A program made the position numbers and the translations under genes. From NCBI RefSeq assembly GCF_001029505.1, contig NZ_LEKH01000001.1:186001-250000 (forward strand): a DNA stretch of 64,000 nucleotides. Reading direction: 5' to 3'. Source of the stretch: Rubrobacter aplysinae (GTDB lineage Bacteria; Actinomycetota; Rubrobacteria; Rubrobacterales; Rubrobacteraceae). The stretch's first letter is position 1; every line of letters starts with the position of its first letter. Shown here in pieces: positions 43,271 to 58,173 of the stretch. The notes under the pieces were generated by a model that saw nothing but the letters and a program-made list of their open reading frames with translations, did no database searches and was not told where the DNA came from.

Positions 43271-43804
43271 GTGCCCTCCTACCTCATCCTCGATGGTTAC
43301 AACCTGATCGGGGCTCTGGACCGCTACCGCGAGCCGGCGGAGTCCGGCTTCGACAGCGCCCGCGAGCAGCTCGTGAACGACGCCCTCAAGGCCTCCGGCT
43401 GGACCGGACGTGAGATATTCCTCGTCTTCGACGCCCACGGCAGCCCGGAGCCGGAGAAAAGCCAGTCGTTGGCCGGGGGAGCGGTGCGCGTGGTGTACAG
43501 CGCGGCCCGGGACTCCGCTGACGACGTGATAGAGCGTCTCGCGGGCCGGCTCGAAGGGGATCTCACCGTGTACACCGCCGACTTCGCACTGCAGAGGACG
43601 GCGCTTGCCCGGGGGGCCCGCCGCGCCACCCCGGCGGAGTTCGCCGCGCTGCTCGACGAGCTGCCCGCGCTTACCAGCAGGCCATCCGCCTCGTACCGCA
43701 GCAGGATCTCGGACCACCTCTCGCCCGACGCCCGGATGTCGCTGGAGCGCATCCGGAGAAAGACGGAAGAGGAAGATGAGGGACGGGGAGATCCTGAGCT
43801 ATAA
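43271..43804 (+). CDS. NYN-domain ribonuclease, YacP (Rae1) family
   Basis: 177 aa. It has the PIN-like core LILDGYNLIGAL with the first catalytic Asp, FLVFDAHGSPEPE, RDSADDVIERL, and VYTADFALQRTA with the later Asp. In Bacillus the homologue (Rae1/YacP) is a ribosome-associated endonuclease at the same chromosomal position after rlmB. Start GTG. Its stop codon overlaps the TATAAT of the following tRNA promoter. Confidence 0.9.
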   Translation: MPSYLILDGYNLIGALDRYREPAESGFDSAREQLVNDALKASGWTGREIFLVFDAHGSPEPEKSQSLAGGAVRVVYSAARDSADDVIERLAGRLEGDLTVYTADFALQRTALARGARRATPAEFAALLDELPALTSRPSASYRSRISDHLSPDARMSLERIRRKTEEEDEGRGDPEL

Positions 43805-43805
43805 T
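43800..43805 (+). promoter_or_regulatory. -10 box TATAAT of tRNA-Thr(TGT)
   Basis: A perfect TATAAT, 20 bp before the tRNA and overlapping the yacP stop. No clear -35. Confidence 0.5.
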
Positions 43806-43825
43806 CCGGGGTTCAGGCTCCCCAA

Positions 43826-43897
43826 GCCCGGGTAGCTCAGTGGTAGAGCAGCCGCCTTGTAAGCGGCAGGCCGGGGGTTCGAATCCCTTCCCGGGCT
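43826..43897 (+). tRNA. tRNA-Thr (TGT)
   Basis: 72-nt cloverleaf with acceptor GCCCGGG/CCCGGGC, anticodon loop CTTGTAA (anticodon TGT) and T-loop TTCGAAT. CCA not encoded. First tRNA of the tuf cluster. Confidence 0.95.
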
Positions 43898-43932
43898 CTC
43901 CGCAACCGTTATTTATAGCGTGAGGTCTGCTT

Positions 43933-44256
43933 ATGGACGAGAAGACCGAAGCTCGGGTATGGGCGTTGGCAACTCTATTTCTGCTACTGCCGGTACTCGC
44001 CATAAGCTCTAAGCTGATCTTATTACACCTCTTAGATATAACGTGGTCCTGGACTGAGGTAGTAGCTAGCTCTCTAGGGACGGCTGGGTTTCTTATAGTG
44101 ATCATATCGAGACCTACTCCCTTTACCCGGAGCGCCGCCAGAGAGCGCAGAGCCGAGCTGAAGAGAAACCGGTTCGCTTTGCTAGTGGTCGGGACCATTA
44201 TTTGCGCCATCTTGATGTTATGGGCTACTGGTGTACTGATCTCACCCTATCTTTAA
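43933..44256 (+). CDS. Small membrane protein, paralogue of the next gene
   Basis: 107 aa with three predicted helices (about residues 10-30, 42-60 and 82-104) and a basic loop. Its last third (KRNRFALLVVG with a following helix) parallels the end of the neighbouring 99-aa protein (RRNRVALLVVG), so the two are a tandem duplicated pair. Base composition is lower in GC than the surrounding genes. Unknown function. It lies inside the conserved tRNA-tuf cluster. Confidence 0.6.
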   Translation: MDEKTEARVWALATLFLLLPVLAISSKLILLHLLDITWSWTEVVASSLGTAGFLIVIISRPTPFTRSAARERRAELKRNRFALLVVGTIICAILMLWATGVLISPYL

Positions 44257-44269
44257 GAGGGGAGTAGGA

Positions 44270-44569
44270 ATGCAGAGGTTGAAGATCGTGTTGTCGGCGC
44301 TCTTTTTCGCTCTGCTCGGGATCGTCGTAGCTTTTCTCTATCCATCTGGCGGTGAGTCGTTCTGGATCTATGAGCTACTAGGGGCTGTAGGTGTCGTTAG
44401 CGCCTCTTTAACGCTAGCGTTCAACGAGGAGCTTAGGGACTCTCTCAGAGAACATTTGAGGGAATGGTCCGGAGAGTGGCGTAGAAATCGGGTCGCGTTG
44501 CTCGTAGTAGGGGTCATGGTCGGCGCGGTCTTGGCGAGCTGGGTTGTCGGGGTACTGGCGGCTGGCTAG
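44270..44569 (+). CDS. Small membrane protein, paralogue of the previous gene
   Basis: 99 aa with helices at about residues 5-25, 33-50 and 76-97. An amphipathic charged stretch (NEELRDSLREHLREWSGEWRR) joins the second and third. AGGGGAG lies 8 nt before the ATG. It begins 13 bp after the first paralogue and is probably cotranscribed with it. Confidence 0.6.
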   Translation: MQRLKIVLSALFFALLGIVVAFLYPSGGESFWIYELLGAVGVVSASLTLAFNEELRDSLREHLREWSGEWRRNRVALLVVGVMVGAVLASWVVGVLAAG

Positions 44570-44614
44570 TATTGAAAGTTGGATAGCTCCGGGTCATCAC
44601 GCTTTTTAACCCTG

Positions 44615-44642
44615 TTGAAAACTCGGCGGCGTTTGCTAACAT
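44615..44642 (+). promoter_or_regulatory. Promoter TTGAAA-16-TAACAT of tRNA-Tyr cluster
   Basis: TTGAAA at 44615-44620 and TAACAT at 44637-44642, ending 39 bp before tRNA-Tyr. Would drive the Tyr-Thr-Met tRNAs and tuf. Confidence 0.55.
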
Positions 44643-44681
44643 ATCCGGGCGCTCGAAAGTGCGCTTAAATAGGCGTGCCCT

Positions 44682-44763
44682 GGGGGTGTGCCCGAGTGGC
44701 CAAAGGGAACAGGCTGTAAACCTGTCGGCTCAGCCTTCGAAGGTTCGAATCCTTCCGCCCCCA
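44682..44763 (+). tRNA. tRNA-Tyr (GTA)
   Basis: 82 nt with the long variable arm expected of Tyr. Acceptor GGGGGTG/CGCCCCC, anticodon GTA, discriminator A. CCA not encoded. Confidence 0.95.
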
Positions 44764-44781
44764 CAGCATCGCGCAGCATAC

Positions 44782-44853
<72 letters not shown>

Positions 44854-44920
44854 CTGGATCTCGCCGCGACGCATTGCGTCGGCGGCTTAGATCTCGTAAC
44901 AAGCTGCGGCACGGAGGCGC

Positions 44921-44994
44921 GGCGGTGTAGCTCAGCTGGTTAGAGCAGCGGAATCATAATCCGCGTGTCACAGGTTCGAGTCCTGTCACCGCTA
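44921..44994 (+). tRNA. tRNA-Met (CAT), elongator
   Basis: 74 nt with anticodon loop ATCATAA (CAT). The anticodon stem GCGGA/TCCGC lacks the GGG/CCC run, and position 1 pairs with 72 (G:T), so it is not an initiator. The body GGCGGTGTAGCTCAGCTGG matches Gram-positive elongator Met. A CAT-reading Ile tRNA is less likely. Confidence 0.88.
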
Positions 44995-45047
44995 CTCCGG
45001 GCAGCAGGTTCGTAGGTTCGCTAAAAAAGCAAGAAAGGGCTACCGGG

Positions 45048-46250
<1,203 letters not shown>

Positions 46251-46289
46251 GCCACCCGAAGTAAGTTACCCAAAAGAGCGGTGTTGCGG

Positions 46290-46316
46290 GGGCGGGGCTT
46301 CTACGCCCCGCCCTTT
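46290..46316 (+). terminator. Terminator after tuf copy 1
   Basis: GGGCGGGGC/GCCCCGCCC 9-bp stem, 6-nt loop, TTT. Confidence 0.75.
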
Positions 46317-46332
46317 AAGCGAGAGGAGAGTT

Positions 46333-46482
46333 GTGCGACAATTGGTAACGCTGGCTTGTGACGAGTGTAAGCGCCGGAACTACAGTAGCCGTAAGAACCG
46401 GCGTAATAACCCGGATCGCATCCAGCTACAAAAGTTTTGCCCGTGGTGCCGGCATCATACGGCCCACAGGGAGACCAGATAG
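46333..46482 (+). CDS. rpmG: Ribosomal protein bL33
   Basis: 49 aa from GTG 46333 with AGGAG just upstream. A zinc-binding form with both Cys pairs (CDEC and CPWC), and the typical core [13 protein letters not shown] and [10 protein letters not shown]. Short genes like this are easily missed. Conserved position before trnW-secE. Confidence 0.93.
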   Translation: MRQLVTLACDECKRRNYSSRKNRRNNPDRIQLQKFCPWCRHHTAHRETR

Positions 46483-46508
46483 CGGAGCCCTGTACTTCAG
46501 GGCTGTAT

Positions 46509-46581
46509 AGGGCAGTAGCTCAGTTGGAAGAGCAGCGGTCTCCAAAACCGCAGGCCGGGGGTTCGAGTCCCTCCTGCCCTG
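46509..46581 (+). tRNA. tRNA-Trp (CCA)
   Basis: 73 nt. Acceptor AGGGCAG/CTGCCCT, anticodon loop CTCCAAA (anticodon CCA), discriminator G as needed for Trp. Confidence 0.95.
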
Positions 46582-46629
46582 CTACGCTGGATATGTATAC
46601 CCCCGAAAAGCGCACCAGGCGAGGGAACG

Positions 46630-46902
46630 ATGGGTAGAGGTCGCGGCTCGAACGCCGCCAATGCAAAAGGCGGAAAGAAGGCGCAGCAGCAGAAAGGGCG
46701 CGGGCAGCAAGGACGGGGTCAGCGCGGCCCCATCCAGTTCGCCAAGGCCGTTCGCACCGAGCTGAAGAAGGTCAACTGGCCGGATCGAGAGCAGCTCCGG
46801 CAGAGCACGGCGGTGGTACTGATAATCGTGACCACTCTTGGCCTCTACGTGGCCGCCTGGGATCTCGTGTTCCAGAATCTTGCTCGATTGATCTTCGCGT
46901 AG
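46630..46902 (+). CDS. secE: Preprotein translocase subunit SecE
   Basis: 90 aa. The conserved C-terminal half has FAKAVRTELKKVNWPDREQL (amphipathic helix) and one membrane helix (VVLIIVTTLGLYVAAW). The first 33 residues are an added Gly/Gln/Lys/Arg-rich disordered extension (GRGQQGRGQRG), not needed for the core function. Start ATG with GAGGGA upstream. Followed by nusG as nearly everywhere in bacteria. Confidence 0.93.
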   Translation: MGRGRGSNAANAKGGKKAQQQKGRGQQGRGQRGPIQFAKAVRTELKKVNWPDREQLRQSTAVVLIIVTTLGLYVAAWDLVFQNLARLIFA

Positions 46903-46982
46903 GTCTCGGGTAGTGCGCGGGTTTGTGGACTACCGGAGCCCGGGTGACGGGGTTGGCCGAGGTTGACTAGGAGTAGCTCGTT

Positions 46983-47519
46983 TTGAAGAAGTGGTACGTC
47001 GTAAATACATACTCGGGGCACGAGAACAAGGTGCGCACGACGATGGAGCGCCGGGTCGAGTCCTTCGGCATAGGCCGCTACTTCGGGGAGATCCAGATCC
47101 CGACCGAACGGGTGATGGAGATGAACAAGGACGGTAAGAAGGAGGAGAAGGTTCATCGCCAGTTCCCGGGCTACATCCTGGTGAACATGGACATGAACGA
47201 CGACACCTGGAGGCTCGTGCGCCAGACGCCGGGCGTTACCCAGATCGTGGGCGCGGGCGACAAGCCGATGCCGCTGTCTCGTGGCGAGGTGGAGCGTCTG
47301 CTGCACCCGGAAGAGGCCGCCGAGAGCCGGGAGAAGGTCAGGACCACGGTAGACTATGAGGTGGGAGAGACCGTGAAGGTCGTCTCCGGGCCGCTCGCGG
47401 ACTTCGAGGGCGCCATCTCGGACATCAACGTGGACCAGTCACGGCTTAAGGTCATGGTTTCCATCTTCGGACGGGAGACGCCGGTGGAGCTGTCGTTCAA
47501 TCAGGTCTCGAAGCTCTAG
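46983..47519 (+). CDS. nusG: Transcription termination/antitermination factor NusG
   Basis: 178 aa. The NGN domain starts with [16 protein letters not shown] and has FPGYILVNM. The C-terminal KOW domain ([18 protein letters not shown]) links to Rho or S10. The start is TTG, with AGGAG 10-14 nt upstream. Lead gene for rplK-rplA. Confidence 0.95.
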   Translation: MKKWYVVNTYSGHENKVRTTMERRVESFGIGRYFGEIQIPTERVMEMNKDGKKEEKVHRQFPGYILVNMDMNDDTWRLVRQTPGVTQIVGAGDKPMPLSRGEVERLLHPEEAAESREKVRTTVDYEVGETVKVVSGPLADFEGAISDINVDQSRLKVMVSIFGRETPVELSFNQVSKL

Positions 47520-47576
47520 CGAGCCGGGCCGTTCGGAGTAGAGAATAGAGGATGAACAGAGGAATGAGGTTCTAGT

Positions 47577-48014
47577 ATGGGTAGAGGGCGCGGCAGGCAA
47601 GTAGTAAGAAAACTCAAGCTCCAGGTACGGGGCGGGCAGGCGAACCCGGCCCCGCCGGTCGGCCCGGCTCTGGGTCAGGCCCAGGTGAACATCGGGGAGT
47701 TCGTCAAGCAGTTCAACGACGCCACCCGGGACCAGATGGGCCAGGTCATACCGGTCGAGATCACGGTCTACGGCGACCGCTCGTTCACCTTTATCACCAA
47801 GACCCCGCCGGCGACGTACCTCCTGAAGCAGGCTGCCGGGATAGATCGGGGCAGTGGCGAGGCTCACCGCGACAAGGTCGGGAGCGTCTCGCGGGAGCAG
47901 ATCGAGGAGATAGCACGGACCAAGATGCCCGACCTCAACGCCGCCGACCTCGACGGGGCGGCCAGGATCGTCGAAGGGTCGGCCAAGAGCATGGGGATAA
48001 CGGTAAATGGGTAA
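47577..48014 (+). CDS. rplK: Ribosomal protein uL11
   Basis: 145 aa. Shows [20 protein letters not shown] near the N-terminus and the C-terminal rRNA-binding domain (GTPase-associated centre). The extra N-terminal GRGRGRQVV is basic. Its end overlaps rplA by 8 bp. Confidence 0.97.
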   Translation: MGRGRGRQVVRKLKLQVRGGQANPAPPVGPALGQAQVNIGEFVKQFNDATRDQMGQVIPVEITVYGDRSFTFITKTPPATYLLKQAAGIDRGSGEAHRDKVGSVSREQIEEIARTKMPDLNAADLDGAARIVEGSAKSMGITVNG

Positions 48015-48696
48015 GAAGCTGCTGGAGCAGAAGTCGCAGATAGACGCCGAGAGGCTGTACCCACCCCGGGAGGCGCTGGAGCTTCTAAAGGGCCTGGACG
48101 GCGCGAAGTTCGACGAGAGCTTCGAGGCCCACATGAACCTGAACCTCGATCCGCGCCGGGCCGAGCAGATGGTGCGCGGCACCATAATGCTGCCCAACGG
48201 GACCGGAAAGAGCCGCCGGGTCGCGGTGTTCGCCGCCGGCGAGCAGGCCCGCGAGGCCGAGGAGGCCGGAGCGGTGGTCGTTGGCACGGACGATCTGGCC
48301 GCCCGAATCCGGGACGAGGGCTATATGGACTTCGACGTGGCTGTGGCCTCGCCGGATCAGATGTCGGTCGTGGGCAAGCTGGGTCAGGTACTCGGGCCGC
48401 GCGGCCTGATGCCGAACCCAAAGAGCGGTACGGTGACGCAGGAGATCGGGCGCACCGTGGAGGAGTTCAGCCGCGGCAAGGTCGAGTACCGTGTTGATCG
48501 CTACGGCATCATCCACAGCCTGCTGGGCAAGAAGTCGTTCGAGCTCGATGACCTGGTTGAGAACTACTTTGCCCTGCGCGACGAGCTGCAGCGGGCGCGG
48601 CCCTCGGCGGTCAAGGGCCGGTACTTCAAGGCGGTAAACCTGAGCACCACGATGGGCCCGTCCGTGAAGGTTGACCCGAACGTCGAGAAGGAGTAA
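48007..48696 (+). CDS. rplA: Ribosomal protein uL1
   Basis: 229 aa. Shows [20 protein letters not shown] near the N-terminus, [14 protein letters not shown] in the middle, and [21 protein letters not shown] at the end. Translationally coupled to rplK by an 8-bp overlap. Homologues repress their own mRNA. Confidence 0.97.
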   Translation: MGKKLLEQKSQIDAERLYPPREALELLKGLDGAKFDESFEAHMNLNLDPRRAEQMVRGTIMLPNGTGKSRRVAVFAAGEQAREAEEAGAVVVGTDDLAARIRDEGYMDFDVAVASPDQMSVVGKLGQVLGPRGLMPNPKSGTVTQEIGRTVEEFSRGKVEYRVDRYGIIHSLLGKKSFELDDLVENYFALRDELQRARPSAVKGRYFKAVNLSTTMGPSVKVDPNVEKE

Positions 48697-48734
48697 TATC
48701 CCGGGGTTCGTCCTAGCGGGCGGCTAGCGGTTAA

Positions 48735-48911
48735 AAAGACTAATAGAGGCCAAAGACAGCCGGGGCCCCGAGTGCGGGGCTTAAAGCCGAAAGTGGTACG
48801 GGCGCCCGGTCGAGGTCGCAGAGCGGTCCCGCCAAGGCCGGGTTAGACCCGGCGAGGCGGACCAACGGGAATCTCTAGAGACCCCGGGAGCCTGCGGCCC
48901 CGGGGTCTCTT
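48735..48911 (+). ncRNA. Ribosomal L10 leader with attenuator hairpin
   Basis: The rplA-rplJ gap holds the landmarks of the L10(L12)4-binding leader: ccaaagacagc near 48750, cttaaagcc, gtcgcagagc, and the kink-turn-like ggcgaggcgg near 48851. It ends with an 11-bp stem (48878-48888 with 48899-48909) followed by TTGT, probably the attenuator. Excess L10 complex would reduce rplJL expression. Confidence 0.75.
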
Positions 48912-48949
48912 GTGCGTCACTTCGTAGAGAGCGGGCTGAGGAGCAGAGA

Positions 48950-49486
48950 TTGGGTAGCCAGAGCCGGGAAGAGAAGGCCAGGGTAATAGAGGATCTCACA
49001 GAGAAAATGAGATCCAACGCAGCGGTGCTCGTGGACTACAAGGGCATCAACGTCGCCCAGAGCGATGAGCTGCGCAAGCGGAGCCGCGAGGCCGGTATAG
49101 ACTTCGTCGTCGCCAAGAACACCCTGGCGCTGCGGGCGGCGGACGCCGCCGGGGTGGAGCAGATCTCCGAGCACCTCTCGGGGCCGACCGCGATAGCATT
49201 TTCGCAGGACCCAGTGGTGAGCGCGAAGCTCATGGCCGAGTTCGCGGGCCGGGTGGAGACCTTCGATCTGAAGGGCGGCCTGCTGGACGATGGCAAGCTG
49301 CTGGACAGCCAGCAGGTCGTGGCGCTCTCGCGCCTGCCGGGCCGGGATCAGCTCATCGCCCAGGTGGTGGGCGGCGTCGCCTCGCCGCTTACGGGCCTCG
49401 TTACGGCGTTGAACAACACCGTGCAGGGGTTCGTGATCGCGCTCGGCCAGGTCGCAGAGCAGAAGCGGGAATCGGGGGAGTCCTAG
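48950..49486 (+). CDS. rplJ: Ribosomal protein uL10
   Basis: 178 aa. The N-terminus EKARVIEDLTEKMRSNAAVLVDYKG is typical; LSGPTAIAFSQDPVV and the C-terminal helix that recruits L12 dimers follow. The start is TTG with GAGGAG upstream. Controlled by the leader in front of it. Confidence 0.96.
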   Translation: MGSQSREEKARVIEDLTEKMRSNAAVLVDYKGINVAQSDELRKRSREAGIDFVVAKNTLALRAADAAGVEQISEHLSGPTAIAFSQDPVVSAKLMAEFAGRVETFDLKGGLLDDGKLLDSQQVVALSRLPGRDQLIAQVVGGVASPLTGLVTALNNTVQGFVIALGQVAEQKRESGES

Positions 49487-49560
49487 TCTCCCGCTTGCGG
49501 TCTGTAGTAAGTAGTAGTCAAGAGAAGTCGGATAAACAGGAATAACCAGGAGGTTAGAGA

Positions 49561-49947
49561 ATGGCTGTAAACCAGGAAGAGTTGATGGAGACCATCGAGA
49601 ACATGAGCGTCCTCGAGCTTTCGGAGCTCGTGTCCAAGCTGGAGGAGCGCTTCGGCGTATCGGCCACCGCCGTGGCCCCCGCCGTCGGCGCCGCCGGTGG
49701 TGACGGTGGCGGCTCTGCGGCCGCCGAGGAGGAGCAGACCGAGTTCGACGTCGTCATCAACGACGGCGGGGCGAAGAAGATCCAGGTCATCAAGGAGGTC
49801 CGGGGCGCGACCGGGCTCGGCCTCAAGGAGGCCAAGGCCCTGGTGGACGAGGCCCCGAACACCGTCAAGGAGGCGCTCTCCAAGGAGGACGCCGACGAGC
49901 TCAAGGGCAAGCTAGAGGAGGCCGGCGCGACGGTAGAGCTCAAGTAG
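49561..49947 (+). CDS. rplL: Ribosomal protein bL12
   Basis: 128 aa. It has an N-terminal dimerisation helix pair, an Ala/Gly-rich hinge ([18 protein letters not shown]) and a C-terminal factor-binding domain [10 protein letters not shown]...[27 protein letters not shown] lies 7 nt before the ATG. Confidence 0.97.
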   Translation: MAVNQEELMETIENMSVLELSELVSKLEERFGVSATAVAPAVGAAGGDGGGSAAAEEEQTEFDVVINDGGAKKIQVIKEVRGATGLGLKEAKALVDEAPNTVKEALSKEDADELKGKLEEAGATVELK

Positions 49948-49992
49948 CCACCGGCCCAAAGCTCCCGGCGGTCGATAAAACCGCCACGCTTC

Positions 49993-50027
49993 GAGCGGCA
50001 CTCCTCGATGAGGAGCGCCGCTCTTTT
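49993..50027 (+). terminator. Terminator after rplL
   Basis: A long stem GAGCGGC-A-CTCCTC with GAGGAG-C-GCCGCTC (one mismatch), a 3-nt loop, then TTTT. Confidence 0.88.
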
Positions 50028-50265
50028 AGTGCCTGCCGCCTGCCCCGCCCCGTCGCAGCCTGCGTTGTTCGGGATGGCTCGCCGGATAATCCCGCGTAGA
50101 GAGGCGGCAGCCGGGCCCGACATCCGGACGCTCCGGGTGCTATGAAAATTGGGGGCCTGCCGCCACTGGCGCCCGCGTAACAGCTATGCTATATTCCGCC
50201 CCGTTGGTGGAAACCGGAAGGTGGAGCCGACGCAAAATTATTCTGTCCCACATGTGGTTCTCGTC

Positions 50266-50294
50266 TTGACTTACTCCTCCACCAGGGGTAAGAT
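50266..50294 (+). promoter_or_regulatory. rpoBC promoter TTGACT-17-TAAGAT
   Basis: TTGACT at 50266-50271, 17-bp spacer, TAAGAT at 50289-50294. The leader of about 45 nt carries GGAGGAG at 50334-50340. Confidence 0.8.
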
Positions 50295-50347
50295 ATTAGA
50301 TTGCGTGTCAGGCCGTTCTTCAACAATCATCCCGGAGGAGCGCTAAT

Positions 50348-53300
50348 TTGGTGACCCCTATCATGCGCCGCAACCGGCATCCTTATGCCCGGATGCAGGC
50401 GGAGTTTCAACTGCCCGCTCTCATAGATATACAGATAGAGTCTTTTAAGAAGTTCACGGATCACGGTATCGCCCAGACGCTGGCCGATATCTCTCCCATA
50501 GAGGACTACACGGGCTCGTATGCGGTGGAGTTCGGAGAGTCGTACTTCGAGCCGCCGGAGAACACCGTAGAGGAGTGCGTCACCAAGGACAAGACCTACG
50601 CGGCCGCGCTCTTCGTGAAGGTTCGTTTCATAGTCAAGGAGACGGGTGAGCTCAGGGAGCAGGACGTGTTCATGGGCGAGTTCCCGCTCATGACGGAGTC
50701 CGGCACGTTTATCATCAACGGCACCGAGCGGGTCGTGGTGACCCAGCTCGTGCGTTCGCCGGGCGCCTATATCATGGAGCCGAAGGATGTCACCAAGCAG
50801 GTCCTGACCGCGAGCCTGATGCCGTCACGTGGCTCGTGGCTGGAGTTCGAGGTGGAGGCCAAGGGCTTTATCTCGGTCCGCATCGACCGCAAGCGCAAGC
50901 TGCCCGTGAGCGTCTTGCTCAAGGCGCTCGACATGGGCGGCCCTGAGGAGCTACTCAGCAGGTTCGACGACTCGTGGCTCATCCGCAACACGCTGGAGCG
51001 CGACGACACCCCGTCTCGGGAAGAGGCGCTGCTGGAGGTATTCCGCAGGCAGCGTCCCGGCGAGCCGGTGAACCTGGAGAACGCGCAGAACCTCGTGGAC
51101 GGGCTCTTTTTCGACCCCAAGCGCTACGATCTCTCGGAGGTCGGCCGCTACAAGGTCAACAAGAAGCTCGGCTTGGATATAGACGAAGAGACCCACACCC
51201 TGACGATAGAGGACGTCGAGGGGCTGCTGAAGCGTCTCATAGAGACGGCGGGCGAGTTCGCCGAGGACGAGGAGTTCGGCCGGGTCAACTACGACCGCAA
51301 CCGGCACCTGCTCGACGAGTACGAGCACTTCGGCAACCGGCGTCTGAGGACGGTGGGTGAGCTGGTGCAGGAGGCTTTCCGCATCGGCATGTACCGCATG
51401 GAGCGGGTCGTGCGCGAGCGGATGACCACCCAGGATACGGACTCCATCACGCCGCAGAGCGTGGTGAACACCAAGCCGGTCTCCAGCGCGATCAAGGAGT
51501 TCTTCGGCTCCTCCCAGCTCTCGCAGTTCATGGACCAGACCAACACCCTGGCCGGCCTGTCTCACAGGAGGCGGCTGTCGGCGATGGGCGCGGGAGGTCT
51601 GTCGCGGGAGCGGGCCCCGATCGAGGTGCGCGACGTGCATCCGACTCACTACGGCCGGATGTGCCCCATCGAGACTCCGGAGGGCCCGAACATCGGGCTC
51701 ATAGGCCAGCTCTCGACCTTCGCCGCCGTGGATCGGTATGGCTTCCTCCAGACCCCGTACCGCAAGGTCGAGGACGGCGTGGTCACCGACGAGGTGTTGT
51801 TCCTCTCCGCGGACGAGGAGGAGGAGTACACCGTCGCCCAGGCCAACACGAAGATAGACGACGAGACCGGACGGATACTCGAGGAGCAGGTCCTGGCCCG
51901 TACCCGGGGCGGAGACGTCTCGACCGTGCCGCCGGACGCCGTGGATTATATGGACGTGGCCTCCTTGCAGACGGTGTCGGTTGGTACGGCGCTGATCCCG
52001 TTCCTGGAGCACGACGACGCTAGCCGGGCGTTAATGGGCGCGAACATGCAGCGTCAGGCCGTGCCGCTACTCAGGAGCGAGGCCCCGTACGTCGGGACCG
52101 GCATGGAGTTCCGGGCCGCCGCGGATACCGGCGACGTCACGCTGTCCCGGAGCGCCGGTACGGTGGAGCGCGTGATCGCGGACAAGGTCGAGGTACGCCG
52201 CGAGGATGGCGGTCTGGATCAGCACATCATGCGCAAGTTCCGCCGCTCCAACCAGGGCACCTGCGTCAACCAGCGCCCGCTCGTGAGCGAGGGTGAGACC
52301 GTGGAGCCCGGAACCATCCTGGCCGACGGTTCCTCGACCGACCAGGGCGAGCTCGCGCTGGGCAAGAACCTCCGTGTCGCGTTCATGCCGTGGGAGGGCT
52401 ACAACTTCGAGGACGCGATCGTCATCAGCGAAAGGATCGTCAAGGATGACGTGCTGACCTCCATACATATCGAGGAGTACGAGCTCCAGGCCCGGGACAC
52501 CAAGCTCGGCCCCGAGGAGGTCACCCGTGACATCCCCAATGCGAGCGACGACGTGCTGATGAACCTCGACTCCGAGGGCATCATCCGCATCGGGGCCGAG
52601 GTCAACTCCGGCGACGTGCTCGTCGGCAAGGTTACGCCCAAGGGCGAGTCCGAGCCCACCCCGGAGGAGAAGCTGCTGCGCGCAATCTTCGGCGAGAAGG
52701 CTCGCGAGGTGAAGGACTCTTCCCTCAAGGTGCCTCACGGCGAGGGCGGCGTCGTAATCGACGTGAAGCGCTTCGGCCGCGAGGAGGGCGACGAGCTACA
52801 GCCCGGCGTGAACGAGCAGGTCCGGGTCTTCGTCGCCAAGAAGCGCAAGATCGCGGAGGGCGACAAGCTCGCCGGCCGTCACGGCAACAAGGGCGTCATC
52901 TCAAAGATCGTGCCCGAGGAAGACATGCCGTACATGGAGAACGGTGAGCCGGTTGACGTGCTCCTGTCGCCCTTGGGCGTGCCGAGCCGCATGAACATCG
53001 GCCAGATCCTGGAGACCCACCTCGGGTGGGCCGCGAGCCGGGGTCTGGGCGAGAACGGGGGAGAGCCCGAGTTCGTCTCCACACCCGTGTTCAGCGGTGC
53101 GAGCGTTACGGATATAGACGAGGCGCTGGAGAAGGTCAACGCAAACGAGAACGGCCACGGCGTCGGCATGGGCCGCGGCGGCAAGGTGACGCTTTACGAC
53201 GGGCGCACCGGCGAGCCATTCGACGGGCGGATCTCGGTCGGCTACATGTACATACTGAAGCTGTCTCACCTCGTGGACGACAAGATCCACGCCCGCTCCA

Positions 53301-53731
53301 CCGGTCCGTACTCGCTCGTGACCCAGCAGCCGCTGGGCGGTAAGGCGCAGTTCGGTGGGCAGCGGTTCGGCGAGATGGAGGTGTGGGCGCTCGAAGCCTA
53401 CGGCGCGGCGCACACCCTGCAGGAGCTACTGACCATCAAGAGCGATGACCGCGTGGGCCGTGTGAAGAGCTACGAGTCCATCGTAAAGGGCGAGAACATC
53501 CCGGAACCGGGAGTGCCAGCGAGCTTCAAGGTCTTGCTGAAGGAGATGCAGTCGCTCGGGCTGTCGGTAAAGCCGGTGTACAACACCGAGGCCGCGGCCA
53601 CGGATCACGACCAGACCGACTGGGACGAGGCCGCCAAGGCTCTCGGCATAAACCTCAGCCGCGAGGAGCCCACGGGCGACATAGACGATACGCCGGATAC
53701 TTTCGTGCAGGGCGCACAGGGAGGTATGTAA
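50348..53731 (+). CDS. rpoB: RNA polymerase beta subunit
   Basis: 1127 aa. The rifampicin-cluster region is intact ([24 protein letters not shown]). The catalytic and clamp motifs [35 protein letters not shown] and [24 protein letters not shown] follow. TTG 50348 is 7 nt from GGAGGAG; GTG 50351 is the alternative one codon later. Cotranscribed with rpoC after 4 bp. Confidence 0.98.
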   Translation: MVTPIMRRNRHPYARMQAEFQLPALIDIQIESFKKFTDHGIAQTLADISPIEDYTGSYAVEFGESYFEPPENTVEECVTKDKTYAAALFVKVRFIVKETGELREQDVFMGEFPLMTESGTFIINGTERVVVTQLVRSPGAYIMEPKDVTKQVLTASLMPSRGSWLEFEVEAKGFISVRIDRKRKLPVSVLLKALDMGGPEELLSRFDDSWLIRNTLERDDTPSREEALLEVFRRQRPGEPVNLENAQNLVDGLFFDPKRYDLSEVGRYKVNKKLGLDIDEETHTLTIEDVEGLLKRLIETAGEFAEDEEFGRVNYDRNRHLLDEYEHFGNRRLRTVGELVQEAFRIGMYRMERVVRERMTTQDTDSITPQSVVNTKPVSSAIKEFFGSSQLSQFMDQTNTLAGLSHRRRLSAMGAGGLSRERAPIEVRDVHPTHYGRMCPIETPEGPNIGLIGQLSTFAAVDRYGFLQTPYRKVEDGVVTDEVLFLSADEEEEYTVAQANTKIDDETGRILEEQVLARTRGGDVSTVPPDAVDYMDVASLQTVSVGTALIPFLEHDDASRALMGANMQRQAVPLLRSEAPYVGTGMEFRAAADTGDVTLSRSAGTVERVIADKVEVRREDGGLDQHIMRKFRRSNQGTCVNQRPLVSEGETVEPGTILADGSSTDQGELALGKNLRVAFMPWEGYNFEDAIVISERIVKDDVLTSIHIEEYELQARDTKLGPEEVTRDIPNASDDVLMNLDSEGIIRIGAEVNSGDVLVGKVTPKGESEPTPEEKLLRAIFGEKAREVKDSSLKVPHGEGGVVIDVKRFGREEGDELQPGVNEQVRVFVAKKRKIAEGDKLAGRHGNKGVISKIVPEEDMPYMENGEPVDVLLSPLGVPSRMNIGQILETHLGWAASRGLGENGGEPEFVSTPVFSGASVTDIDEALEKVNANENGHGVGMGRGGKVTLYDGRTGEPFDGRISVGYMYILKLSHLVDDKIHARSTGPYSLVTQQPLGGKAQFGGQRFGEMEVWALEAYGAAHTLQELLTIKSDDRVGRVKSYESIVKGENIPEPGVPASFKVLLKEMQSLGLSVKPVYNTEAAATDHDQTDWDEAAKALGINLSREEPTGDIDDTPDTFVQGAQGGM

Positions 53732-53735
53732 AGAG

Positions 53736-57620
<3,885 letters not shown>

Positions 57621-57796
57621 GCCTAGAATAACGCGTCGCGGTTACGAGTAGTTACTTTTCGAGTAGGCTGCTCCCCGGAAGGTCCTCGATAGAGGGTCTC
57701 CGGGCTGCGGCGCGTAATTCTGCGTAGATAAATCTTTTAATTTTACCGACGGTTTTTAGAAGACTGCCGGCGGGAGACGGAAAGGAAGGTGCGGCC

Positions 57797-58171
57797 ATGC
57801 CGACGACCCATCAGCTCGTACGCAACGAGCGGGAGAGCCAGACGAAAAAGACGGCGACGCCGGCTCTCAACGGCTCGCCCCAGAAGCGCGGGGTTTGCAC
57901 CCGCGTGTCTACCACCACGCCGAAGAAGCCGAACTCCGCGTTGCGGAAGATCGCCCGCGTGAGGCTGGTAAACGGCACCGAGGTCACGGCTTACGTGCCG
58001 GGCGAGGGCCACAACCTCCAGGAGCATTCGGTGGTGCTGGTGCGTGGCGGCCGGGTGAAGGACCTGCCGGGTGTGCGCTACAAGGTGGTGCGCGGCGCGC
58101 TGGATACCCTCGGGGTGAACAACCGCCGTAGCAGCCGTTCGAAGTATGGGACCAAGAGGCCGAGGAGCTAG
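57797..58171 (+). CDS. rpsL: Ribosomal protein uS12
   Basis: 124 aa. Shows [12 protein letters not shown] at the N-terminus and [18 protein letters not shown] with the Lys linked to streptomycin sensitivity intact. [27 protein letters not shown] follows. Start ATG with AAGGAAGG upstream. First gene of the str operon; the L7Ae-like gene often found between rpoC and rpsL in Bacillus is absent. Confidence 0.97.
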   Translation: MPTTHQLVRNERESQTKKTATPALNGSPQKRGVCTRVSTTTPKKPNSALRKIARVRLVNGTEVTAYVPGEGHNLQEHSVVLVRGGRVKDLPGVRYKVVRGALDTLGVNNRRSSRSKYGTKRPRS

Positions 58172-58173
58172 AG

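Larger units (their letters stand above)
49948..50347. other. rplL-rpoB intergenic region
   Basis: 400 bp without a convincing gene. It contains the terminator at 49993, the rpoB promoter at 50266, and a second -10-like TATGCTATATT near 50187. A 65-codon frame (50149-50346) has no ribosome site or family and is taken as chance. Confidence 0.6.

Noticed and set aside
50149-50346. 65-codon frame upstream of rpoB
   Set aside because: Spans the rpoB promoter and ends at its ribosome site; the translation has no conserved character.
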